A program made the translations under genes and the position numbers. From the NCBI RefSeq assembly GCF_022410465.1, contig NZ_JAJSON010000023.1:62001-126000 (forward strand): a stretch of DNA of 64,000 nt, read 5' to 3'. Below, piece after piece: positions 27,207-36,402 of this stretch. Source of the stretch: Christiangramia crocea (lineage in GTDB: Bacteria > Bacteroidota > Bacteroidia > Flavobacteriales > Flavobacteriaceae). The notes under the pieces were generated by a model that saw only the letters and a program-made list of their open reading frames with translations, had not been told where the DNA came from and did not search any database. Every line of letters begins with the position of its first letter. The stretch's first letter is position 1.

Positions 27207-27866
27207 TTAAACATTATCGGGCAATACGTAAAAGTAAATTGAAATGAAGTGACTAAAAGTTCCCAAGAGAACAAAAATATGGAAAATAGCATGATTAAAC
27301 GGGATCCTATGCTGCATAAAAAGGATGGCACCTATAGTATAGAAAATACCACCACCGAACAACCACCAGAGTCCGTCACCCGGCAAATTATCTATAAGAG
27401 GTTTAATGGCAAATACGATTATCCATCCCATCACCAAATACATTGTTGTGGAAAATAACTGGTAACGCCCCGCATAATACAATTTAAAGACAGCACCTGT
27501 AATCGCCATCACCCATATCACAATCAGTATGCTCCAGCCGGTAATTCCATTAAGAGTTACCAAGGCAAAAGGCGTATAAGTACCTGCGATTAAGAAATAA
27601 ATAGACGCATGATCAAGGATGTTAAGTTTTATTCTTAAACGTTTTGATCTGGCACTGTGATAAAAAGTAGAAGCAGCATACACAAGTACCATGCTTGCTC
27701 CAAAAATGCTGAAACTTACAAGATGTTCTATTTCCCCCAGCCTCTCTGCCTTCAAAATAAGAAGGATCAGGGCCAGTATACTTAATACAAAACCTATCCC
27801 GTGAGAAATGATATTGAATTTCTCTTCTGCCGGAGGATAATAATGGCAAGGTAATTCTCTTTCCAT
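27207..27866 (-). CDS. Hemolysin III family (PAQR/YqfA-like) membrane protein
   Basis: 219 residues and seven predicted membrane helices. Conserved family residues are HGIGFVLSILALI in TM1, AASTFYHSA, DHASIYFLIAGTYTPFAL and, near the C-terminus, FHIFVLLGTFSHFISI; these Ser/His/Asp residues form the metal site of PAQR proteins. In spite of the name, the bacterial members appear to act in membrane lipid homeostasis rather than hemolysis. It is upstream of the M14 gene in the same direction. Confidence 0.88.
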   Translation of the reverse strand: MERELPCHYYPPAEEKFNIISHGIGFVLSILALILLILKAERLGEIEHLVSFSIFGASMVLVYAASTFYHSARSKRLRIKLNILDHASIYFLIAGTYTPFALVTLNGITGWSILIVIWVMAITGAVFKLYYAGRYQLFSTTMYLVMGWIIVFAIKPLIDNLPGDGLWWLFGGGIFYTIGAILFMQHRIPFNHAIFHIFVLLGTFSHFISIYFYVLPDNV

Positions 27867-28038
27867 ATTTGGGAGGTTTTAAAGAAGGGGTAAAATTCGA
27901 GGGGAGTAACTTAAATTTACGAAGATCCTGTCTAAGATTCAAGCTAAAAATTTCTTAAAATATCTTTATAACCTTTGTTCTCCCGGGAAGGAAAGAAAAA
28001 AGAAATCACCAGTAGAAAAAGGAGTAAGTATCCGGTCT

Positions 28039-29148
28039 CTATTCAGGTATTTTTATAAGGGTTTCAACCCCGGAACCATCAGCCTTATTTCTTATCTCGA
28101 AGAAGTAATTATCATGATAGAGGTTCTTTAAACGATCGTTGATGTTGGTAAGCCCCACCCCTTTTTTCATCAATTCTGCGTGCGTCTGAGATATGGGCGC
28201 CCCATCATTCTCAACCTTTATCACAAGGTATTTACCTTCTTCGTATACCGATATTTTGATATTGAGATTAGTATGATCATAAGAGTATCCATGTTTTATA
28301 GAGTTCTCAATAAGTGGCTGTAAAAGAAGTGCGGGCACTCTTTTTACCAGTAAAGAATTGTCTATTTCCTTTGTGATCGTTAGATGGTCTGAAAACCGTA
28401 CGTTGACGATATTCAGATAATATTCCAGAATTCTCAGTTCCTCATCCAGACTAATTCGGTTGCTATCGCTACTATAAAGTATTTCCCTCAGAAAATCACT
28501 GAGATCGGCAATAGTATCTTTTGCTTTCGCGGCATCTATATCTGTTAGAACAGCTATAGAATTAAGCGTATTAAATAAAAAGTGAGGTTGCAACTGGGAC
28601 GAAAGCATTTTCATCCTTGTATTCACCAGCTGGGATTCAAGCTTGGAGTGACGTTTTTCAGCCTCTTTCACCTGCTTCAAATAATAGTAGGTATAAATAA
28701 TAAAAACCATCGCAAAATAGATCAGGAAATTAAGATCTATAACATAAACAAAGGCATTAATACTCTTGCGGAGATCAAAATCTGCAAGGCTAACCCTTCC
28801 TGCGATTATAGAGTAGAAATCAAAAATCAAACGGATAATAAGCCCGATAAGAATTGAAAAAATAGTATGTATGGAAATGATCTTGACCCAGGAATAATTC
28901 TTGTTCAGGAACCTCTTGGTGCTAATAGCTATAAGGGTCATGTAACTCACTACGATGATATAATCGAAAAGGAGATTATGTACCAAAAAATCTGTCCAGC
29001 TAAAATAGTCTGGACTATCTCCAGGCATATAGTTGCGCATGTAGGCAACCTTGACAAGCAGAACAATGTCGAACATGAGATAAAAACCGGCCAGAAGCAG
29101 CACCAGCTTCAGGTCTATATACTTTCTTTTTAGTGTAGTGAGACTCAT
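28039..29148 (-). CDS. LytS/YehU-type sensor histidine kinase
   Basis: 369 residues. Four hydrophobic segments fall in the first 160 residues, then a short coiled linker and the His_kinase domain with phosphoacceptor SQLQPHFLFNTLNSIAVL. The ATPase part has LLLQPLIENSIKHGYS and KKGVGLTNINDRLKNLY. The gene begins immediately after the stop codon of the LytTR regulator (TAA-ATG with no gap), so the two form a two-component pair. The signal is unknown. Confidence 0.92.
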   Translation of the reverse strand: MSLTTLKRKYIDLKLVLLLAGFYLMFDIVLLVKVAYMRNYMPGDSPDYFSWTDFLVHNLLFDYIIVVSYMTLIAISTKRFLNKNYSWVKIISIHTIFSILIGLIIRLIFDFYSIIAGRVSLADFDLRKSINAFVYVIDLNFLIYFAMVFIIYTYYYLKQVKEAEKRHSKLESQLVNTRMKMLSSQLQPHFLFNTLNSIAVLTDIDAAKAKDTIADLSDFLREILYSSDSNRISLDEELRILEYYLNIVNVRFSDHLTITKEIDNSLLVKRVPALLLQPLIENSIKHGYSYDHTNLNIKISVYEEGKYLVIKVENDGAPISQTHAELMKKGVGLTNINDRLKNLYHDNYFFEIRNKADGSGVETLIKIPE

Positions 29149-29913
29149 TTAGATTCCTATTTTTTCAAGAAATTCCTTTTTATGGGACTTACTTACATGA
29201 AGCAGCTTTCCATCGGTCATTTTGGCGTCTATCTCAGAATAATCAGAGTGTATTATTTCTTCTACATAATTGAGGTTAACAATGCTAGACCTGTGTATTC
29301 TTACAAAGACATTCTCATCCAGGATCTCTTCAAGATTATTAAGCGATTCTCTTAACACATGCTTTTTGGAGTTCACATATAACTCGGCATAATAGCCCGA
29401 AGCGATGATGTATAAAATATCCTTCGGATCTACCAAAGCTGTTTTATTTCCCTGTTTGACAGGAATTTTTGAAACTGAATTCAGTCTGGTTGAACCTTTT
29501 GAATACTCATGGAAAAATTCAATGAGACGCTTTTCAAAGTTAGAATCAGCCTCATTTTGGGTTGTTTTTAGCACTTTACTGATGGTTTTGAAAAATCTCT
29601 CATCCTTAAAAGGCTTGAGCAAAAAGTCAAATGCCTCCACATCAAAGGCTTTTAAGGCATAATTATCATAAGCAGTAACAAAGATCACTATTGGTTTGGG
29701 TGTTATCTCCACCTGTTTAAGCACTTCAAAACCGTTCATATCCTTCATATTGATATCCAGAAAAATAAGATCCGGCTTTTCAGAATTGATCTTCTTTATG
29801 GCAGTTTTGCCATTAGAACATTCACCGAGTATTTCTATTTCCTCTATTTCCTCAAGCAAGTTCAGAACCCTTTTTCTGGCCAGTTCTTCATCATCTATAA
29901 CAAGTGCTTTCAT
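29149..29913 (-). CDS. LytTR-family response regulator
   Basis: 254 residues. The receiver domain has the acidic pocket in VIDDEELARKR, the phosphoacceptor Asp in DLIFLDINMKDMNGFEVL, Thr in FVTAYDNYALKAF and Lys in FDFLLKPFKDE. The C-terminal LytTR DNA-binding domain includes FVRIHRSSIVNLNYVEEI. It is cotranscribed with the downstream sensor kinase. Confidence 0.93.
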   Translation of the reverse strand: MKALVIDDEELARKRVLNLLEEIEEIEILGECSNGKTAIKKINSEKPDLIFLDINMKDMNGFEVLKQVEITPKPIVIFVTAYDNYALKAFDVEAFDFLLKPFKDERFFKTISKVLKTTQNEADSNFEKRLIEFFHEYSKGSTRLNSVSKIPVKQGNKTALVDPKDILYIIASGYYAELYVNSKKHVLRESLNNLEEILDENVFVRIHRSSIVNLNYVEEIIHSDYSEIDAKMTDGKLLHVSKSHKKEFLEKIGI

Positions 29914-30035
29914 AGTTTGAATTAGTATTTAATAACTGCAATTTAAAACTATTTGAACATAAAACTTATATTTTTAAAGCACTGGTATCCATACATGCTT
30001 AGGTCTTTTATAAATTATTCAAAAAGTATTCATCC

Positions 30036-30071
30036 AAAAAAAAGGCCATCAAAATTCAAGATTCTGATAGC
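30036..30071 (-). terminator. Terminator after the secreted hypothetical gene
   Basis: On the minus strand GGCTATCA and TGATGGCC (30044-30051/30064-30071) form an 8-bp stem with one wobble, followed by an eight-U tract. Confidence 0.65.
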
Positions 30072-30105
30072 CCCTGCTTAATTCAAATTATGTTTTACTT
30101 TAAAA

Positions 30106-30663
30106 TCAATCTTTACTGGCAACACTGGTTCTATCCACAGCTCTTGGATCGAGTTTAATGTTCCGTGAACGATTACCATTTTCGATTTTGATTTTATACA
30201 TTTCCTTTTCAAGCAATTCTCCCCTTCCTGAGGCTATATATTTATTTTCGGTCATATTCCAGCCCTTGTAAGCCATATACAATTCTCTTCTCATATCTAA
30301 TGGCAAAACGATATTATTAAATTTTTGATAAGTTCTCACCAACTCTCCTTCCTTGTCGAAATCTGCCAATAGATATCCCTGTCCGCTTCTTATAGTTATA
30401 TTATAGGAGTCATAATCACGGTCTCCGTAACTTGCGATAAAGTTCTGAATATCGAAATTCGCTTTCATAAAGGCTATAGGATCTTTAACAAATTCGCCTG
30501 CAGATGATTCATGTACAGTATAGGTAAAACTATTTCCATCCTCGGCAACTTCAACATCTAATGGAGCAAAACCAACTTTTGCCTCTTCAAGCTCTGTAAT
30601 TTTCTGGGCGTGACCAATAGAGGTCGCAACGATTAGTAATAAAGAAAAGATTAATGTTTTCAT
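30106..30663 (-). CDS. Secreted hypothetical protein
   Basis: 185 residues with signal peptide MKTLIFSLLLIVATSIGHAQ. The mature part is mixed alpha/beta and rich in charged residues; notable segments are DYDSYNITIRSGQGYLLADF and LVRTYQKFNNIVLP, followed by a Lys/Arg-rich C-terminus. The segment about DFDKEGELVRTYQKF resembles the repeat of PepSY-like or DUF2874-like periplasmic proteins, but the match is too weak to name. It has its own terminator. Confidence 0.75.
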   Translation of the reverse strand: MKTLIFSLLLIVATSIGHAQKITELEEAKVGFAPLDVEVAEDGNSFTYTVHESSAGEFVKDPIAFMKANFDIQNFIASYGDRDYDSYNITIRSGQGYLLADFDKEGELVRTYQKFNNIVLPLDMRRELYMAYKGWNMTENKYIASGRGELLEKEMYKIKIENGNRSRNIKLDPRAVDRTSVASKD

Positions 30664-30995
30664 GATGAATGATTTTAATAATGAATAATTTACTTCCTGT
30701 CAATTAATTGACCAATGATGATTATGATGCTAATTTACAGCAGAGTATCTCTTATTATTTCATAAAGATACCGGTAACTCATTTAGAGTAATAAAGAGAC
30801 TAATTGTAGATTTAAAATTAAAGTTCAGAACTCGATGGCTTATAATTAGCAGGACAGATTATTTCACTTCACATAATAGGCCATTCACATCACGATATAT
30901 AAATTTGAGAGCCTGAATGTCCCGGAACTTGCAGGCGAAGGCCTTTTTTGAATCGAAATTCCAAACTTTTAGAATATTTCTTGATATTTGAAACT
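30664..30995. other. Intergenic region between divergent genes
   Basis: 332 bp between the secreted hypothetical gene and the AtoE-type gene. A TAAATTTG at 30900-30907 matches the -7 consensus in the direction of the transporter but lacks a -33 partner. No gene or strong repeat was recognised. Confidence 0.45.
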
Positions 30996-32366
30996 ATGAA
31001 CATCTCCAGAAATATTGAGCAAATTTTCAAAAGACTCATTCCGGCGCCATTTACCCTGGCTGTTTTACTTAGCCTGCTTACAATTTTTATCGCTTTCTTT
31101 TTTACCGGTGAAAGAAATGCTGCATCAATGATAAAGATTTTGGGCTACTGGCAAGATGGAATGTGGAACCCTCCTTTGCTGGTTTTTGCCGTTCAAATGA
31201 TGCTTATTCTTGTCCTGGGACATGTACTTGTACTGAGTAAACCTATGGCCTGGCTTACCCGGAAATTAACAGGTATCGTAACAGGTAATGCCAGCGCGGT
31301 AATTACTGTCTCGGTTTCTACCATGTTGGTCGCTTTCTTTAACTGGGGACTCGGGCTCATCTTTGGAGCCATAATGGCTCGTAAAGTTGGCGAAGCTGCC
31401 CGGGAAAGAGGTTTTGAGATCAACTACCCTCTTGTTGGTGCCGCGGGATATGTAGGGCTAATGGTGTGGCATGGAGGAATTAGTGGAAGTGCTCCTTTAA
31501 AAGCCTCTGAAAGCGGACATATAAACAGTCTTTTTTCAGGATCGGCAGCTAACGATCTCATTACCCGGCTACCAGATACGATTCCAACGGCCAGTACTAT
31601 CTTTTCGGAATGGAACCTTATTATTTTTGGAATACTTTTGCTGTTTGTCCCCACCGTACTTTGGGTAGTTTCTAAAAGTACAGCTACCACCAAAATTGTG
31701 CTACCTGAGGAAAAAAGAGAGAAGAAGAATATTTTAATAGAAGGTGCTGAAAGACTGGACCATTCAAAATGGTTAAGCCTGTTTTTCGGAATGCTGCTAA
31801 TGGCAGGCTTTTTAGCCAGCTACTATAACGACATTCTTACTGGCAACCTCACTCCTAATATGCTGAATTTTTTCATGCTGGCCCTTTGTATACTTTTACA
31901 CCGGACTTTTGTTTCTTTTCTGAAAGCACTTGATGAGGCTATAGGAGGAGCGGCCGCTATCCTTATTCAGTTTCCCTTATATTTTGGCATTATGGGTATA
32001 ATGAAGGAAACAGGAATAGTTGGTGATATTGCAGGTTTTTTCTCTTCAATGGCTACCGATGTAAGCCTGCCCGTTTACACTTTTTTTAGTGCAGGACTAG
32101 TGAATATTTTTGTACCAAGTGGAGGTGGACAATGGGCCATACAGGGTCCCATAGTTCTGGAAAGCGCATTAAAACTAGGAGTTCCACTGAATAAAGCAAT
32201 AATGGCCTTTGCCTATGGTGACCAGATCACCAATATGCTTCAACCATTCTGGGCATTACCATTATTGGCTATCACCCGGTTAAAAGCCAGGGAAATTCTT
32301 CCCTACACCTTAATACTGATGCTGCTTGGCATTATCGTCTATGTAGGAGGCTTATTAATTATTTAG
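30996..32366 (+). CDS. AtoE-type short-chain fatty acid transporter
   Basis: 456 residues from ATG 30996; the longer frame begins at a TTG. About 10-12 membrane helices. Family motifs include IPAPFTLAVLLSLLTI, FNWGLGLIFGAIMARKV, AAGYVGLMVWHGGISGSAPL, FVPSGGGQWAIQGPIV and AFAYGDQITNMLQPFWALP. The E. coli relative AtoE takes up short-chain fatty acids such as acetoacetate. No breakdown enzymes are adjacent. Confidence 0.88.
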   Translation: MNISRNIEQIFKRLIPAPFTLAVLLSLLTIFIAFFFTGERNAASMIKILGYWQDGMWNPPLLVFAVQMMLILVLGHVLVLSKPMAWLTRKLTGIVTGNASAVITVSVSTMLVAFFNWGLGLIFGAIMARKVGEAARERGFEINYPLVGAAGYVGLMVWHGGISGSAPLKASESGHINSLFSGSAANDLITRLPDTIPTASTIFSEWNLIIFGILLLFVPTVLWVVSKSTATTKIVLPEEKREKKNILIEGAERLDHSKWLSLFFGMLLMAGFLASYYNDILTGNLTPNMLNFFMLALCILLHRTFVSFLKALDEAIGGAAAILIQFPLYFGIMGIMKETGIVGDIAGFFSSMATDVSLPVYTFFSAGLVNIFVPSGGGQWAIQGPIVLESALKLGVPLNKAIMAFAYGDQITNMLQPFWALPLLAITRLKAREILPYTLILMLLGIIVYVGGLLII

Positions 32367-32416
32367 GCCGAGCCTTAAAGAATATTGTAAATCTATAACC
32401 GGAAATATTGTAAGGT

Positions 32417-32572
32417 TTATTTCTTACGGCTGCTTCTTATAACAGCAATATCCCTGGTATGCTTCTCAATGATCTTTTCCTGTTTTGCATTATCCTTCAT
32501 CAGATATACAAGGATGGCTCCACCAATAACGATACAAACACCTACCATAATGTAGATTGAAATAGAATCCAT
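32417..32572 (-). CDS. Small single-span membrane protein
   Basis: A 51-residue frame from ATG 32572 to TAA 32417 encodes MDSISIYIMVGVCIVIGGAI, a short hydrophobic helix to about residue 24, then a charged tail ending RDIAVIRSSRKK. This is a plausible N-out, positive-inside small protein. It is convergent with the AtoE-type gene (50 bp between stops). I recognise no family. Confidence 0.5.
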   Translation of the reverse strand: MDSISIYIMVGVCIVIGGAILVYLMKDNAKQEKIIEKHTRDIAVIRSSRKK

Positions 32573-32721
32573 AAATTAAATAATAAGAAGTAAAAAGTGT
32601 AGGGGGATCGCTAATATACGAGTATTCCTACAAGCACAAAAAGAGTTAATTCATTAATTAGCAAATAATTAACATTAATATATCGAATAGTAGAATACTT
32701 CCTGGGGGGACCAAACTAAAA

Positions 32722-32743
32722 ACAGGAATTCTAAAATTCCTGT
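32722..32743 (-). terminator. Terminator of the GlcNAc polysaccharide utilization locus
   Basis: ACAGGAATT and AATTCCTGT (32722-32730/32735-32743) form a perfect 9-bp stem with a 4-nt loop, about 50 bp after the cutC stop; T-rich flanks on both sides. Confidence 0.65.
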
Positions 32744-32796
32744 CTTTTAAAGATAAAATCTATAGTTAATACTGGTACTCCTCAGCTATATTTTAA

Positions 32797-33426
32797 TCAA
32801 ATTTTACCCATAATATATTTCCCATGATATGCATTTGCACCAATAAGATCATGTAATTCGGTAAGGTTATTTGGTGTAATATGTCCTTGTGCCAAAATTT
32901 CAATTTCATCTCCTGCCAATTGTACCATTTTCTTCAATATATCCGCTCCTTCGAAAGCATTAGATTTTCCTCCGGAAGTAAGTATGGTACTGATTTCTTT
33001 AATATTCAATAATTGCTTAAGAGATTCCACAGTATCTGGTGTACTGTCAATTGCCTTATGTATAACTACCTTCAGAGGATAAGCTTCTTTTGCCAATGAT
33101 TTTATAGCTTCAATATTTAATGTATTGTCTTTATTAAGTATCCCGAAAACTACTCCTTCTACCCCAATCTTCTTACATAAATTTATACTTTCCCTCATTT
33201 GCGTTAATTCATCTTCGCTATAACAAAAATCTCCTGCCCGTGGTCTTATCATTACTCTGACAGGAATGTTAAGTGTCTCTTTAGCAGCTTCTATTAAACT
33301 CTTTGAAGGGGTGAGACCTTCTACGGCTAAATTAGAGCAAAGCTCTATTCTGTTAGCTCCCAACGCCTGAGAATTAATTGCCTGGTCCAAATTCTCAACA
33401 CATGCTTCTTTTATAATTCCTTCCAT
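32797..33426 (-). CDS. cutC: CutC family TIM-barrel protein
   Basis: 209 residues from ATG 33426 (the longer frame starts at TTG). CutC motifs: KEACVENLDQAINSQALGAN, RIELCSNLAVEGLTPS, VRVMIRPRAGDFCYS, GVVFGILNKDNTLN and TILTSGGKSNAFEGAD. The family was named for copper handling in E. coli, but that phenotype was later traced to the MicL small RNA encoded within cutC, leaving the protein's role open. Here it is the last gene of an amino-sugar utilization operon, 154 bp beyond a hexosaminidase gene, which points to carbohydrate metabolism. Confidence 0.88.
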   Translation of the reverse strand: MEGIIKEACVENLDQAINSQALGANRIELCSNLAVEGLTPSKSLIEAAKETLNIPVRVMIRPRAGDFCYSEDELTQMRESINLCKKIGVEGVVFGILNKDNTLNIEAIKSLAKEAYPLKVVIHKAIDSTPDTVESLKQLLNIKEISTILTSGGKSNAFEGADILKKMVQLAGDEIEILAQGHITPNNLTELHDLIGANAYHGKYIMGKI

Positions 33427-33580
33427 TTTTATTCTTTTAATCAATATCTCTAATTATTAACTTCCTCCCTTTAAATAGTCCATATTAGTATAAGAAAACT
33501 AAGTAGGAACTTTACAAAGCGGGAACCTTTAAACCTGAATTCATTAATAAAACTGATATAAAAGCACTCATACTTTAAGC

Positions 33581-35197
33581 TTAATTATCAATGTCTTTTC
33601 CTTTATAAAAGTTTATCCCCCCTAAAGTCCATCTTTCCTTAAGTTCTTTAAGAGAACTTTGAAACCTGTCATAATTTTTATTTTTTCTTGTAGTCCAACC
33701 AACTTCTGCATAAGCTGCCAGTCTTGGAAATATCTGCTTTTCCATTTCGGGTACGGTAGGAATCCATTCACTCCACATTTGGGTGCCTGTACCCAGGATA
33801 CGCGATTGATATTTAACATCAAGCCCTTCGGGAACAGGGTCAAATGCATAGGACTTTGATAAGGGTGTTCTATCGTACGTATAATCCAGATAAGTATCCC
33901 AATGGTTAGAGTTGACAACATCATAGCCTTCTTTAACGGCTCTATTAATAAGATCTAAGTCTCCCTTCCAGAAGTGCACGATTGCAGATTTTGCCAATTT
34001 TTGTTTTGTCTTGTTTGTATGCGGCTCCCTTTCTTCATGAATATCATCTCCTAATATTTCATTCCATCCCATCATACGCTTACCAGCATTATCAATATAA
34101 TTGGACATTTGATTTGTGAAATAAATTTGCAAATCCACCGGAGATTCTAAATCCTTCTCCTTCATAAATCTATTTGCCATTTTCGATTCCTCCCAGGGCT
34201 TAAAATTCACTTCATCCCCTCCAATATGTACTACATTGTCCGGAAAAAGAGTGAAGACTTCATCCAGAATATTTTTCAGGAACTGTACCACCTCCGGATC
34301 AGCAATATTGAAGGAATCATTCATCTTCCCAAAGGTTACAGGAACCTCATTAGTAGTACCCAAAGATCCTAACCAGGGATATGCTGCAACTGCAGCCATT
34401 GCGTGGCCGGGCATTTCAATTTCCGGAACAATAGTAATATGTCTATTTTTAGCATATTCTATAATTTCCTTTATTTGTTCTTGTGTATAAAAACCTTCAT
34501 GCGGTACACCAGTTCTCTCATCACTTCTACTTGATGTTTGAGTATCTCTTCGTCTGGACCCTATTTCGGTCAGCTTGGGATATTTCTTAATTTCTAACCG
34601 CCAGCCCTGATCATCGGTCAAATGCCAGTGAAAAGTATTCATTTTTAGAAGGGCCATTTGATCCAAAAGTTTTTTCACTTCCTGTGATCCTTTAAAATGC
34701 CTGGATTCATCCAACATAAAAGCTCTCCATGGAAACCTGGGTGTATCCGTGATCTGGAGAACTGGAACTTCAATTTTTTCATATTTCCCCTCATATTCAA
34801 AATCGGAAGGTAAAAGCTGACGCAAAGATTGAATACCGTAAAATATTCCTGAGGAGGTAGCTGCCTTTATTAAAATTCCATCTGGACTTACAGAAAGTAC
34901 ATAGCCCTCTTTTCCCAGCTGGCCCTGCAAATCACTTTCCATTATCAAGTGAATACCTTTCCCATCTTTAGAGATTTGTGGTTTATCGGCTAATCCCTTG
35001 CCTAAAAGATCAGCCAGAAAGCTTGCTTCATTTTGAAGGTTCTCAGAAGCAATAACATCTATCCCTTCTTTTAATGCAAAAGCACCTTCTCCGTATTCAA
35101 TTTTGGAAGGTTGCGGAATAATTTGAACCGTTTCATTCGCAAAAACCGGATTATTTATTAGAGCAAAAAAGATGAAAATGAAATATGTGATATTCAT
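33581..35197 (-). CDS. Beta-N-acetylhexosaminidase, GH20
   Basis: 538 residues with an N-terminal signal (MNITYFIFIFFALINNPVFA). A GH20b-like domain precedes the catalytic barrel, which starts near FPWRAFMLDESRHFKG. The catalytic Asp-Glu pair is in VVHIGGDEVNFKPWEES, and later MWSEWIPTV gives the Trp lining the subsite. It releases terminal GlcNAc or GalNAc by substrate-assisted catalysis, probably in the periplasm. It lies between nagA and cutC in the operon. Confidence 0.95.
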   Translation of the reverse strand: MNITYFIFIFFALINNPVFANETVQIIPQPSKIEYGEGAFALKEGIDVIASENLQNEASFLADLLGKGLADKPQISKDGKGIHLIMESDLQGQLGKEGYVLSVSPDGILIKAATSSGIFYGIQSLRQLLPSDFEYEGKYEKIEVPVLQITDTPRFPWRAFMLDESRHFKGSQEVKKLLDQMALLKMNTFHWHLTDDQGWRLEIKKYPKLTEIGSRRRDTQTSSRSDERTGVPHEGFYTQEQIKEIIEYAKNRHITIVPEIEMPGHAMAAVAAYPWLGSLGTTNEVPVTFGKMNDSFNIADPEVVQFLKNILDEVFTLFPDNVVHIGGDEVNFKPWEESKMANRFMKEKDLESPVDLQIYFTNQMSNYIDNAGKRMMGWNEILGDDIHEEREPHTNKTKQKLAKSAIVHFWKGDLDLINRAVKEGYDVVNSNHWDTYLDYTYDRTPLSKSYAFDPVPEGLDVKYQSRILGTGTQMWSEWIPTVPEMEKQIFPRLAAYAEVGWTTRKNKNYDRFQSSLKELKERWTLGGINFYKGKDIDN

Positions 35198-35242
35198 AGG
35201 ATATATGGTTATTTTAATACTGCTTTAATTTTTTATTCTCTG

Positions 35243-36391
35243 CTAAATAGTATACACTACTTCCCCAGCTTTAATGGTTTGTAGAATTTTTATTTTACCT
35301 GAGGTACGTTCAAAAATGATTAAGTCTGCTTTTTTACCCTCTTCCAAGCCATATAAATTATGTATCCCAAGTAGCTCCGCAGGTTTTAAGAATGCCATCT
35401 CTAGCGCTGTTTGTAACGAACTGATTTCAGAATTCACTAAATGATCTACACAAGTAAGAAGGGATTGGGCAGAACCCGCTAGCATTTTAGGATTCTCCTT
35501 CATATATAGTCTCCCTTCAGCATTCAATTCTATGGTTCCTCCAATATGACTGGAATAAGAACCTGGAGGCAAACCAGCAAATTTAGTGGAATCACTTACC
35601 AGAACGGTTTTTCCTTCTTTGAGTTTTATAAATACTTTTAACAAAGACTCAGGTAAATGAAATCCATCTGCTATTATTGTTGACCACAATTTTTCTGAAG
35701 CTAATTGTTCCCATATATAATTAGAATGACGCGGTAGCATTAGATGAGTGGCGTTACCCAAATGAGTAGATGCTCTTGCCCCTGCCTGTACTGCCTCCCT
35801 AATTTGTTCTGCACTGGCAGATGTATGGCCTATAGAAACCAGAATACCGGAAGATACACATTGCTTTATGAAACTTACCGATCCCGGCCACTCAGGCGAT
35901 ATAGTTATCAATTTAATCCGTCCCCTGGCTATTTTTTGCCATTTATTAAGGAGCTCCCAATCGGGAGCTTTTATATGTTTTAAAGGATGGGCTCCTCGAG
36001 GGCCATCCTCTGCGGATAAAAAAGGGCCTTCCAAATGGATTCCACCAATCGTTTTATTAATTATTGAATGTTTCTCACAAGCCTCTGCTATTGTTTCGAG
36101 AGTTGCACATATATTTTCATCACTGTTGGTGATTAAAGTAGGAAAATAACCAGTTATACCTTCTGCCCACAGTGATTTTGTAATACTCACAACCTGATCT
36201 ACGCTTAACCCCTCTTCATTAAAATCAATACCCTTGAATCCATTAATTTGAAGGTCAACCAGTCCCGGACATATAATTTTATCGGTGTTTAGATCTGGAC
36301 CCGATTTGATGAAACTTATTAAATCATTTTCGATACTTATTTCAACAGGTTTACCGGTTTTATAGTGAATTCCATTTAGCATTTTTCCCAT
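35243..36391 (-). CDS. nagA: N-acetylglucosamine-6-phosphate deacetylase
   Basis: 382 residues. Converts GlcNAc-6-phosphate to glucosamine-6-phosphate in the cytoplasm. Motifs: IICPGLVDLQINGFKGIDFN, GIHLEGPFLSAEDGPRGAHP with the metal-binding Glu, SIGHTSASAEQIREA, AGARASTHLGNATHLM and LVSDSTKFAGLPPG with the catalytic Asp. It is 11 bp from the symporter gene and 45 bp from the GH20 gene, within the operon. Confidence 0.94.
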   Translation of the reverse strand: MGKMLNGIHYKTGKPVEISIENDLISFIKSGPDLNTDKIICPGLVDLQINGFKGIDFNEEGLSVDQVVSITKSLWAEGITGYFPTLITNSDENICATLETIAEACEKHSIINKTIGGIHLEGPFLSAEDGPRGAHPLKHIKAPDWELLNKWQKIARGRIKLITISPEWPGSVSFIKQCVSSGILVSIGHTSASAEQIREAVQAGARASTHLGNATHLMLPRHSNYIWEQLASEKLWSTIIADGFHLPESLLKVFIKLKEGKTVLVSDSTKFAGLPPGSYSSHIGGTIELNAEGRLYMKENPKMLAGSAQSLLTCVDHLVNSEISSLQTALEMAFLKPAELLGIHNLYGLEEGKKADLIIFERTSGKIKILQTIKAGEVVYTI

Positions 36392-36402
36392 TCATTTAAA
36401 TT

